A DNA stretch of 64,000 bases from the NCBI GenBank assembly GCA_963402885.1, contig OY727099.1, positions 8,358,001 through 8,422,000 on the forward strand. The letters run 5' to 3'. This DNA is from Antedon bifida (lineage: Eukaryota > Echinodermata > Crinoidea > Comatulida > Antedonidae). This document shows positions 46,799 through 56,870 of this stretch, in pieces; the first letter of the stretch is position 1; every line of letters begins with the position of its first letter. The notes under the pieces were generated by a model. It did no database searches. It was not told the DNA's origin and saw only the letters and a program-made list of their open reading frames with translations. Position numbers and translations under genes: made by a program.

Positions 46799-48484
46799 AT
46801 GGCTAGCAAGGATTTAAATCTACTTGGAGATATAAATGATAAACTAGAATGTTCTATCTGTAATGGAAGGCTAGAAGACCCAAAATCACTTGGCTGCCTT
46901 CATAGTTTCTGTCTGAAGTGTTTGGAAAATTGGGTTCAAACCAACAATGGACAGTTAACATGTCCTATTTGTCGCAAAGAGTATCCTATTCCAGTAGGAG
47001 GACTTCAAAAACTTGCACCAAATACAATTCTTAACAACCTCCTGGAAACCATCAAACAACATGAAGAGAAAGATGAGGCTAAAGGCACTGCCTCTCTTTG
47101 TGCCTCTCATGCTAAACCATTAGAAATGTATTGTACAAAATGTAAAGTACCAATATGCATAGAATGCACTGCAATGGAACATGCCGCAGGAGATGGAAAA
47201 CATGAACTAATTAACATTGTTACAGCATTTAATACGTTTAAGGAAACATCAGAAGACTTGAAGAAAGCTGCCAATGAATCCATAAGAAAAACAGAAAATG
47301 TACTTAAAGTAGTCACAAAGAATGCTAAAGAACTAGAGGAAAGTAAAGATGCAAGTCTCACAGATATTGATAACCAAGTTCAAGAAATGGTACAAGTAAT
47401 CAAGAAAAAAGGAGAAGAAATGAGAAAAAAAGTTGAAGCAAATTATATAGCGGAAAAGGAAGGTAATGACGTACAAATTACAAATTTAACAAAAATCATC
47501 TCTGTATTAAACACAAGTGTGAGTTTCCTAAATCAGTTACTAATGAGTGAACCAGCAACTGCTATGAAATCAAGTGAGAGTGTATTAAATACACTGATGG
47601 ATGAAATTAATACATTTGAAGAAATCAAGCAAAAGGACAGCAGACAAATTAACTTTATCAGAAACAAACAACCATTTGATTTATTGAAAGAAAATGACAT
47701 TGGAAATGTTGTATTCAACCCACTTACTATCAAAGTAGAGGGTGAGCCTTGGGGGGTAGCAAAGTGTGATGATGATTGCTTGCTGGTTTCATTTTGGACA
47801 AATGAAATTCATAAGTACAAACTATCAGGAGAATGTATAAGCAAGATTACACTACCAAGAGGTGTGGAAGTTAGCAAAATGTACAGAATGAAGAATGGCA
47901 ACATAGCATACAGTGATCTAGGTAATAAATGCATTCAAGTATGCGATGTGAATGGTCATGTGATCAAATCCATTGGTAAGGGTATATTGATGATTCCATG
48001 TGGTATTCACATAGATGAGGCAACTAATGTTATATATGTAGCAGATGTAGGAAATGGATGTGTGTTGTTTAACATCAAAAGTGGTAAGAAGTTGAAGAAG
48101 ATAGGATCACAAAATGAAGAACATGAATACACTGATGTTACACTTACAAAAACTGGTAAAGTACTTGTAGTAGATGCAAGACACAGCCAAGTATTATTGT
48201 ATGATGACAAGGACAAGTCAATGAAAGTACTCATCAATAGAGGAGATGAAGATGGTAAGGTGATGATGCCATGGGATGTTGTAGTTGATGAGGATGATAA
48301 CATCATCATAGCAAGCAAAGACAAACTACAACTATTCAGTAGTGATGGGCAATTCATTAAAAGAATTGATGAACAAAAAGATGGAATTAGTAATCCAAGT
48401 CAGTTATGTATCATTTCAGATAACCCACGAAGGATTGCAATTGGAAATTATGATGGCGACACAATTAAAATATTCAATTATTAA
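46799..48484 (+). CDS. T8: mosaic TRIM RING/B-box/coiled-coil/NHL protein, 561 aa
   Basis: Intact. The upstream region is T5/T11-like, the N-terminus is T4-like (MASKDLNLLGDINDKLECSI), and the last ~100 residues are identical to T2 (VLLYDDKDKSMKVLINRGDE ... NPRRIAIGNYDGDTIKIFNY). The 3' flank (48485 onward) is also the T2 flank. The switch lies near 48170-48200 (VVDARHSQ against VADAGHSQ in T2). All RING and B-box ligands are kept. Propeller loops: EPWG, VSFWTN, SDLGNKC, MIPCG, VADVGNG, then T2-type MMPWD and SNPSQ. It is the product of gene conversion or unequal crossing-over within the propeller, creating a new blade combination. Confidence 0.93.
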   Translation: MASKDLNLLGDINDKLECSICNGRLEDPKSLGCLHSFCLKCLENWVQTNNGQLTCPICRKEYPIPVGGLQKLAPNTILNNLLETIKQHEEKDEAKGTASLCASHAKPLEMYCTKCKVPICIECTAMEHAAGDGKHELINIVTAFNTFKETSEDLKKAANESIRKTENVLKVVTKNAKELEESKDASLTDIDNQVQEMVQVIKKKGEEMRKKVEANYIAEKEGNDVQITNLTKIISVLNTSVSFLNQLLMSEPATAMKSSESVLNTLMDEINTFEEIKQKDSRQINFIRNKQPFDLLKENDIGNVVFNPLTIKVEGEPWGVAKCDDDCLLVSFWTNEIHKYKLSGECISKITLPRGVEVSKMYRMKNGNIAYSDLGNKCIQVCDVNGHVIKSIGKGILMIPCGIHIDEATNVIYVADVGNGCVLFNIKSGKKLKKIGSQNEEHEYTDVTLTKTGKVLVVDARHSQVLLYDDKDKSMKVLINRGDEDGKVMMPWDVVVDEDDNIIIASKDKLQLFSSDGQFIKRIDEQKDGISNPSQLCIISDNPRRIAIGNYDGDTIKIFNY

Positions 48485-49275
48485 TGTTAAACAAGCAACA
48501 CTTATATGAATTTTAATAAAGATTAAACAATCTTAAATTCTATCTTATCAGTCCAATGTATTCATAACAGAAATAATATCATAATTTAATTATTTTGAAT
48601 CCAATTTAATATTTAAATACAGTTAATATTTTAATTATTTTAAACACAATACTTTAGTTTATTTAGTCTAATTTAGTAAATTTAATAATTTTTTAAATAC
48701 TGTATTCTCTAAATAATTTGCAAAGCTTTTAAAATATTTAATTACAAAATATTTTTATTTCATATGTTTCACCTGCAATTTCTATGATTTATATAAATAA
48801 ATACATAAACAAGTTTATATGTTTTAACATTATTATTTTGACTTCAGTATTTGTAATTTCTCATTTCGGTCATGCTGGAAAAAATGATGGAAAAATCATT
48901 GACATGACATAATGCTATATGATATGATCAGCAGTAGTCATGTGATGCAGTTTCAACCAATCATGTTCACGTATTTACATTGGCTATGTAATATAATGTC
49001 ATACTATATGATGGTATACCATAAAACTTCTATGGTGTTGAAATATCAGTGATTGTATTATGAGCGACAATAAAGTGCTTAAATAAATACTTCAGTTGTG
49101 TTTTGAAGCTGTAACACTTTGTTCAAATAGACAAATGCTTTGATAACATAAAAAAAACCAACTTTAATCGCTTACTGTAAACGATTGGTTTTAGTTCCTG
49201 AAACTATCATTTGAGCTGGGAAATTATAAGGTATTTAACGTAAAAAATTCTATTACATTTATTTAGTTGAATTAG
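48485..49275. repeat. T8 3' flank and T9 upstream block
   Basis: Near-identical to 21259-22050, including the exon-1 end AATTATAAG|GTATTTAAC (donor at 49231). Non-coding. Confidence 0.75.
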
Positions 49276-50197
49276 TATTTCACAAAATGTAAAGTACCAA
49301 TTTGCATAGAATGTACTGAAATGGAACATGCTGCAGGAGATGGAAAACATGAACTAATTAACATTGCTACAGCATTTAATACTAAACAGCCAATTGATTT
49401 ATTGAAAGAAAATGACATTGGTAATGTTGTATTCAAACCACTTCCTATCAAAGTAGAGGATCATCCTTTGGGAGTAACAAAGTGTGATGATGATTGCTTG
49501 CTGGTTTCATTTCTCACAAATCAAATTCACAAGTACAACCAATCAGGAGAATGCACAAGCCAGATTACACTACCAAAAGGTGTAATGGTTTACAGAATGT
49601 ACAGAATGAAGAATGGCAACATAGCATTCAGTGATCTGGGTAATAAATGCATTCAAGTATGTGATATGAATGGTCATGTGATCAAATCCATTGGTAAGGG
49701 TGTATTGAAGACTCCACGTGGTATTCACATAGATGAGGCAAGTATATGTAGCAGATGAAGAAAATGGATGTGTGTTCATGTTTGACATTGATAGTGGTAA
49801 GAAACTGAGAAAGATAGGAACAAAAAATGAAGAACATGAATACGTTGATGTTACACTTACAAAAACTGGTAAAGTACTTGTAGCAGATGAAGGAAATGAT
49901 CAAGTATTATTATATGATTACAAGGACCAGTCACTGAAAGTATTTATCAATGATGGATATGAAGATGGTAAGGTGATGTGGCCAAGTGGAGTTGTAGTTG
50001 ATGAGGATGACAACATCATCATAGCAAGTATTGACAAACTACAACTATTCAGCAGTGATGGTCAATTCATCAAAAGAATTGATGAACAAGAAGATGGAAT
50101 TAGTGTACCACTTCAGTTATGTATCATTTCATATAACCCATGTATGGTTGCTGTAGCAAATGAGGGTGACAACACAATCCAAATATTTAATTATTAA
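49276..50197 (+). pseudogene. T9: sister of T3, RING-less and coil-less
   Basis: Carries the same two deletions as T3 (intron to mid-B-box; TAFNT joined to KQPIDLL). At about 49741-49748, 8 bases are lost: GATGAGGCAAGTATATGTAG here against GCAAGTAATGTTGTATATGT in T3. The first frame ends at 49758, and the remainder is open from 49733 to 50197. It lacks the 22-bp duplication of T3 and ends normally (NTIQIFNY). The two sisters were thus disabled by different later lesions. Confidence 0.88.
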
Positions 50198-51029
50198 TGT
50201 ATAAAATATATCATTACATTAAAGAAACAAAGTTAAATGAAAGATCAAGTACATTAAGTCCAAATTATCCATTAGTTTATTTATTAATTTATTGTCTTAA
50301 TTTAACATTTAAAAACAATCTTCAAATAAATGAAAAAGATTTCTTTCAAATAAAACCCAATAACAAATTGTTATTATAAATTTATTATTTTATAATTTTA
50401 TGAGGTGAAACTTACGATGGTTGATGCTTGTATTTTCAAACATTAATATCATTTGAACTAATGTTATGATTATGTCCTCATTGAAAAATAAATGTTTTAA
50501 CATTGATGTAGAAAAACTGTAAAAGTAAACACAGACATGAAGAAATCATCACACAGTCACATTGTTATGTAGGTGTTTGAAGGGACAAGACATTGTGTAT
50601 ACAAATAGTTTGAGCAGTTTTAATCTCATCTTTTATTTGAAGGACGGTTATAAACAAGTACATGCACATGTTTTAGGAAGCACTTCCCATTATCAGTGTG
50701 AAGCTATATTACATGGTGCGTTTATTTATACTCATTTGCACCGGTATTTAAATAGTATTTTTAGAATAAGCCTAATTTGAATTATTGTATATATATGTTA
50801 CACTTGTAGGCAGAGGCAGTGTTTGTTTTCCTAGTTTTAAATCATTAAAGATGACCCATGTATGATTGCTGTAGCAAATTGGGGTGACAATACAATCAAA
50901 ATATTCAATTATTGATGTATAAAATATATCACTACATTAAACAAACAAAGTTAAATGAAAGATCAATTAAATTAAATCAAAATTATTAATTAGTTTATTT
51001 ATTAATTTATTGTCTTAATTACACAAAGC
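50198..51029. repeat. T9 3' flank
   Basis: Non-coding, sister of 23003-23798, including the ghost tail at 50851-50915. Confidence 0.7.
50851..50915 (+). pseudogene. Ghost NHL C-terminus (sister of 23642-23705)
   Basis: Reads PCMIAVANWGDNTIKIFNY, then TGA. The following flank keeps a few bases (TATATCACTACATTAAACAA) that are deleted after the 23.7-kb copy. Confidence 0.8.
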
Positions 51030-51033
51030 TTAA

Positions 51034-51689
51034 AGATGTATTGTCCCTTGAAACACAAAAAATGAAGGTCAAAATATTCTAAATTTAAATTGGCCATATA
51101 AAAGTAATATTAAAGTCGAAAATTTGAGCCAAAAACAACAATTTTACGTAATTAACAGCTAAATTAATTTGATTACATTTCGTCTGGATAATCCTCCCGA
51201 GCGAAAGTAAAGAAATATTTATTAAACCATGAGTATACATTATGCATGATGTTAATTAGGATTGTTTACAACTCGTCACGGATGAGAAGGTGTTTTCACA
51301 CAGATCACGAGGAAGTTTTATGATTATGCATACAGAGTAGCCAAATAAGCGCGCTGTATTATGAGATATGTTTTGATAGAAAACTTTGGAAGTCAAAATT
51401 ATTTTTTGACCAAAAAACGTTTGTATTTCAGTTAAATGATTTTTTTTTTCGACTCACTTTTGGTGAAAATTAATAACTATTATGATACTTCAAAATGACA
51501 CACTTTTTTTCGACTCATTTTTGGTGAAAATTAATAACTATTATGATACTTCAAAATGACCCACTTTTTTTCGACTCATTTTTGGTGAAAATTAATACCG
51601 TAACTATTATGATACTTCAAAATTACCCACTTTTTTCGAAATCTTTTTTTTTTTTTTGAGGGGGAATTTGACAAAGGGACAATACATCT
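51034..51689. mobile_element. TTAA-flanked MITE, copy 2
   Basis: Same inverted ends (AGATGTATTGTCCCTT) and TTAA flanks (51030-51033 and 51690-51693) as copy 1. It contains three 61-bp units (51440-51630) instead of four. Confidence 0.85.
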
Positions 51690-51693
51690 TTAA

Positions 51694-52732
51694 ATACAAC
51701 ATTATTCTTATTTTATCAAGTAAGCATAGATGTCTATGGTATGGAAGTAGATTGTACCTTAATAAAGTGATTCCAGACTTAGTTTTCTCCCTGAAATCAA
51801 ATGTATACCTTAATTAATTTGAGTATTTTGAGTTGATGTTATACTATAGTTTGTAGTCTAAGCATTATTATGTTTTCTTAGCTTTATATCATAATATACC
51901 ATATTCATATACTGTACATGTTATGCGATGAACATTATTCTCATTCTATCAAGTAAGCATTAATATGGTAGTGGTGTCTATACAGAAGTACTTTGTACCT
52001 TAATTAATTGAACATACAAACTGTTACTAAATAATATTAATAAAAATCTTGGCAATTTCAGTCTAGTTTTCTCCTTGAATTAAAATGTATAATTATTTGA
52101 AGGATTTGATCATTGCTGTCTATTTAAATGTTTGATCGCATTTAGTCGAGTCATGATATGGCAGTATAAAACATGAACGTCCTTAACGCTATACTTTCTA
52201 TACCCTTTCCACAGAGATAGTGAGGGAGCTTTCGATGAGCGATGACCCACTACCAACCTAGGTCAGTTCAATCGATGTGTCATTGGTCATTGCTTGGACC
52301 TAGAAACCATCAACCTGTGTCTAGGTGGCAAGGACACGCGTCCCAATATCTCTGCATAGGCGCAATGATTTAACTTTACATAGTTTGGTCATACAAATCG
52401 AGAGCTCACAAATATGTAGAGTACAGTTGTACAGTACATTCAACTCTGAGAATACCGACAGCAATATTCACACATCATCATAGCAAGTCAACTATACAAC
52501 TATGTAGTAGTGATGGACAATTTAACAAAGGGAGGGTGGTGGGTCCTCTATGTTAGTTATGTTGTTTATTTAAAGACTTTTGTTTGAAAAGGGGAAATAA
52601 AAATAAAATTGATGCCTATTGAAATCCGTCAGGCAACTCAAAACCCACCTTTTGAATTTTTAATTTTTTAAATTTTTCTGTCTATGTAAAGCGCATTGAG
52701 GCTTTCAGCATAATGCGCTATATCAAGTACCA

Positions 52733-52779
<47 letters not shown>

Positions 52780-53189
52780 GGTCTAGTGTTTCCTATGGCA
52801 AGTGTCCAATTACAATATAACCCTAAACGTTTGAAAATCATTAACAACACCAATGTACATAATACAATCTGTAAAAACTATGGTGCTTCTATTGTGCTTC
52901 TTCTATAGTTAGTGTTGTGCATCCCTGATTTCTCATTTGGGCCATGCTGAAAAAAATGCTGGAAAAAATCATTGACCTACAGGTATGATATGATGCCTTA
53001 TGATGCTATACCATGCTTCATATGAAGGATCCAGGATTTTGAAATAGGGGGCCCAGGGCCGTAAAGTAGTTTAAAAAAAGGGATGAACTTAATTTGATGT
53101 CCTATCTTTTGCATACAATTTTTTTTAATTTTGAGGGGACCCGGGCCGGCTGGCCCCCACCCCCCTTGAATCTGCCCCCTGGCTGTTTC
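51694..53189. repeat. Duplicated flank before T10
   Basis: Sister of 24530-26030, with the LINE 3' end (52613-52780, longer ATT tract) and the GGATCCAGG element (53030-53185). It retains ACAATTTAACAAAGGGAGGG near 52518, which the first copy has lost. Non-coding. Confidence 0.7.
52613..52780 (+). mobile_element. LINE (CR1/L2-like) 3' end, sister copy
   Basis: TGTAAAGCGCATTGAGGCTT and an expanded ATT microsatellite. About 30 bp of the coding end present at 25440 is missing here. Confidence 0.65.
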
Positions 53190-53699
53190 TATCTTGTTAA
53201 AATTTTTATTGATTATTTATGAGTGACAATAAAGTGCTTGAATAAATTCTTCAGTTGTGTTTTGCAATACTGATTTTAAAGGCGTAACCTCTTGTTCAAA
53301 TAGATGAATTCTTTGATAACATGATCACAAGTTTCAAAGTGCAAAAACCAGCTTTGTTCGATTACTGTAAACGATTGGTTTTAATTCCTGAAACTCATTC
53401 ATCATTTGAGCTGGGAAATTATAAGGTATTTAACATAAAAAATTATATTAAATTTATTTAGTTGAATTAGTGTAGCTGTATAGTCTCCTATGTAAACAGT
53501 TATTACTTTTCCTACAATTAAATTCCAAGCAGAGATGTATTGTACAGACATCCGATGATCACATGACAAGAAGTAACCAATAGTAAAACCCAATTGATAA
53601 TGGGTGGATAAATAAATTGCATTTTTTTTATTCAATAAATTGAAAATATGCAATTTTCTATTTATGTGTAATTTATTAAAAATAAAATCTTTTTGCAGA
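53190..53699 (+). promoter_or_regulatory. T10 upstream block, probable exon 1 and intron
   Basis: Same block as T4: AATTATAAG|GTATTTAAC at 53425/53426, intron ending TTTTTGCAG at 53698, and an A before the ATG. About 60-80 bp of the T4 intron (the TAGTCAAGATATTCAGTAAT region) is absent here. Confidence 0.5.
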
Positions 53700-55404
53700 A
53701 TGGCTAGCAAGTATTTAAATCTACTTGGAGATTTAGATGAGAAAGTACTAGAATGTTCTATCTGTAATGAAAGACTAGAAGACCCAAAATCACTTAGCTG
53801 TCATCATAGTTTCTGCCTGAAATGTTTGAAGAATTGGGTTCAAACCAATCATGGCAAGCTAACATGCCCTGTTTGTCGTAAAGAATATCCTATTTCAGTA
53901 GGAGGGCTTGAAAAACTTGCACCAAATACAATTCTTAACAACCTCTTGGAAACCATCAAACAACATGAAGAGAAAGATGAGGCTAAAGGCACTGCCTCTC
54001 TGTGTGCCTCTCATGCTAAACCATTAGAAATGTATTGTACAAAATGTAAAGTACCAATATGCATAGAATGCACTGCAATGGAACATGCCGCAGGAGATGG
54101 AAAACATGAACTAATTAACATTGTTACAGCATTTAATACGTTTAAGGAAACATCAGAAGACTTAAAGAAAGCTGCCAATGAATCCATAAGAAAAACAGAA
54201 AATGTACTTAAAGTAGTCACAAAGAATGCTAAAGAACTAGAGGAAAGTAAAGAGGCAAGTCTCACAGATATTGAGAACCAAGTTCAAGAAAGGGTACAAG
54301 TAATCCAGAAAAAAGGAGAAGAATTGAGAAAAAATGTTGAAGCAAATTATATAGCGGAAAAGGAAGGTAATGACGTACAAATTACAAATTTAACAAAAAT
54401 CATCTCTGTATTAAACACAAGTGTGAGTTTCCTAAATCAGTTACTAATGAGTGAGCCAGCAACTGCTATGAAATCAAGTGAGATTGTATTAAATACACTG
54501 ATGGATGAAATTAATACATCTGAAGAAATCAAGCAAAAGGACAGCAGACAAATTAACATCATCAGAAACAAACAGCCAATTGATTTACTAAAAGAAAATG
54601 ACATTGGAAATGTTGTATTTAAACCACTTTCTATCAAAGTAGAGGGTGAGCCTTCGGGAGTAGCAAAGTGTGATGATGATTGCTTGCTGGTTTCATTTTT
54701 GAGAAATGAAATTCACAAATACAACCAATCTGGAGAATGTATAATCAAGATTACACTACCAGAAAGTGTGATGGTTTACAGAATGTACAGAATGAAGAAT
54801 GGCAACATAGCATTCATTGATTGGGGTAATGAATGCATTAAAGTATGTGATATGAATGACCATGTGATCAAATCCATTGGTAAGGGTATATTGAAGAGAA
54901 CAATAAAGAATCCATGTGGTATTCACATAGATGAACCAACTAATGTTATATATGTAGTTGATTGCGACATGGAATGTGTGTTTATGTTTGACATAATTAA
55001 TGGTAAGCTGTTGAAGAAGATAGGAACACAAAAGAAAGAAAATGGATACTCTGATGTTGCACTTACAAAAACTGGTAAAGTACTTTGTAACAGATGTAGT
55101 AAATCATCAAGTATTTTTGTATGATGACAAGGACAAGTCAATGAAAGTACTCATCAATGAAGGAGGCGAGGATGGTAAGGTGAAAGGGCCATGTGGAGTT
55201 GTAGTTGATGAGGATGATAACATCATCATAGCAAGTATAGATAAACTACAACTATTCAGTAGTGATGGACATTTTATCAAAAGAATTGATCAACACAAAG
55301 GTGGAATTAGTTGGCCAACACAGTTATGTATCCTTTCTCATAACCCATGTATGGTTGCTCTAACAAATAGGGGTGACAACACAATCAAAATATTTAATTA
55401 TTAA
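53700..55404 (+). pseudogene. T10: TRIM-NHL gene with one 1-base frameshift and a loop insertion
   Basis: Starts MASKYLNLLGDLDEKVLECS after the acceptor at 53698; an open frame reaching back to 53640 is intronic. The RING (CHHSFCLKCLKNW) and B-box are complete. A 12-bp insertion gives GILKRTIKNPCGIHI, four extra residues in a propeller top loop. At about 55082-55086, ACTTTGTAACAG replaces ACTTGTAGCAG. One extra T shifts the frame and ends it at 55124, while the rest is open to 55404. Loops: EPSG, VSFLRN, IDWGNEC, VVDCDME, VKGPCG, SWPTQ. Young pseudogene or homopolymer error. Confidence 0.88.
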
Positions 55405-55869
55405 TGTATAAAATATATCATTACATTAAAGATCAAGTACATTAAATCAAAATTATATATTAATTAGTTTGTATATTAATTTATTATCTTAATTACACAA
55501 TGCTTAAAATTTAAAAACAGTCTTCAAATAACTTTGTTAATTATAAATAAAACCTAAAATATCCAATATTATTTTTAAAATTTCATGAGGTGAAATTTAT
55601 GATGGTTGAATGACTTGTATTTTCTAATATCATTTAAACTATTGTATATAATACTATAATTGTGTCATAAAAAATAAATATTTTTTGAGTTTTGTAAATG
55701 TTAACACTGTTGTAGAAAAGCTGTAAAAGCTAAGTAAACACAGACAGGAAGAAATCATCTGAAATAGAAGATAAGTCACACTGTTATGTAGGCGTTTGAA
55801 GGGACAAGACATTGTGTATACAAGTTTTAATCTCATCTTTTATTTGAACACTGACGGTTATCAACAAAT
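55405..55869. repeat. T10 3' flank
   Basis: Non-coding TRIM flank like 16529-17230 and 35217-35740, cut off after CACTGACGGTTATCAACAAA. Confidence 0.65.
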
Positions 55870-55931
55870 ACCCATGTATGGTGGCTGTAGCAAATTGGGG
55901 TGGCAAAACAATCCAAATATTTAATTATTAA
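55870..55931 (+). pseudogene. Ghost NHL C-terminus
   Basis: Reads PCMVAVANWGGKTIQIFNY, then TAA. With its flank (to 56870) it is the duplicate of the end of the fragment at 1872-2092. Here even the rest of the last blade is gone. Confidence 0.8.
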
Positions 55932-56870
55932 TGTATAAAATATATCATTACATTAAAGAAACAAAGTTAAATTAAAGATCAATTACATTAACTCCGTCTT
56001 AATTACACAAAGCTTAAAATTTAAATACAATCTTCAAATAAATTGGAAAGATTTGTTTAAAAATAAAACTCAAAACAACAAATATTAATTTTTAAAATTT
56101 TATATGAGGTAAAACTTGGTATAATGACTATTTTCTAACTTGAATATCATTTGAACTAATGTTATAATTATGTTATAATAAATAAAATGTTTTTGGTATA
56201 TATTTAGTATTTTTAGAATCAGCCTAATTTGAATTATTGTATATATGTTACACTTGCAAGCAAAGGCAGTTTTTGTTTTTCTAGTTTTAAATCATTAAAT
56301 ACAACATTATTCTTATCTATATATAATTTTAACAAGCAAGCATAGGTGTCTATGGTAATGGAAGTAGATTTTACCTTAATAAAGTAATCACATACTGTAT
56401 ATAGTAATTGTACTACTGTACTAGTAATTTTTTTTATAATTAAAGCATTTTGAAGTTATGTTTTTTGCATACAGGTCTAATTGAATGATTTATTTAACCC
56501 TTGTGTTTTTAGAGTAATACCCTTTTCACATCTACAAAATGTAACAACTTGTAACCAGGTTGGCAGGTCTCGAGTTTGTACTGCGCATGTTTGTTGCTCT
56601 GGAATTTAACTGACCAATCACAGTACACTAATAATTAAATAGTGCGCCCAGCTATGCTATGACAATACTTTCTCCAGAGATTTCTCCGGGTTTGCGTATG
56701 CGTGTATGAAAGTGTGTAATAAATCGGGGTATCAAACCTGGTTACAACTTGTAACCATTTACGCAGATGTGAAAAAGGTATAAGACTACTTTGTCTATAT
56801 TTTATTGAATGATCTGTTTAAACTTGTTGCCTGTATAATTGTTTATCAGAGTCTGATAAAATATATTACT
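55932..56870. repeat. Duplicate of the 2093-3030 flank
   Basis: Non-coding and near-identical to the left-end copy until the TCAGAGTCTGATA region, after which the two diverge. Confidence 0.75.

Noticed and set aside
53640-53699. Upstream ATG at 53640 as the T10 start (adds MKICNFLFMCNLLKIKSFCR)
   Set aside because: This stretch ends in TTTTTGCAG and aligns with non-coding intron in T4; the family start is MASK at 53700.
14852-54265. Repeated minus-strand frames of ~84 codons (starting MRLASLL) opposite every TRIM coil
   Set aside because: They are antisense shadows of the Lys/Glu-rich coiled-coil coding sequence; they recur because the genes are duplicates and have no protein features of their own.
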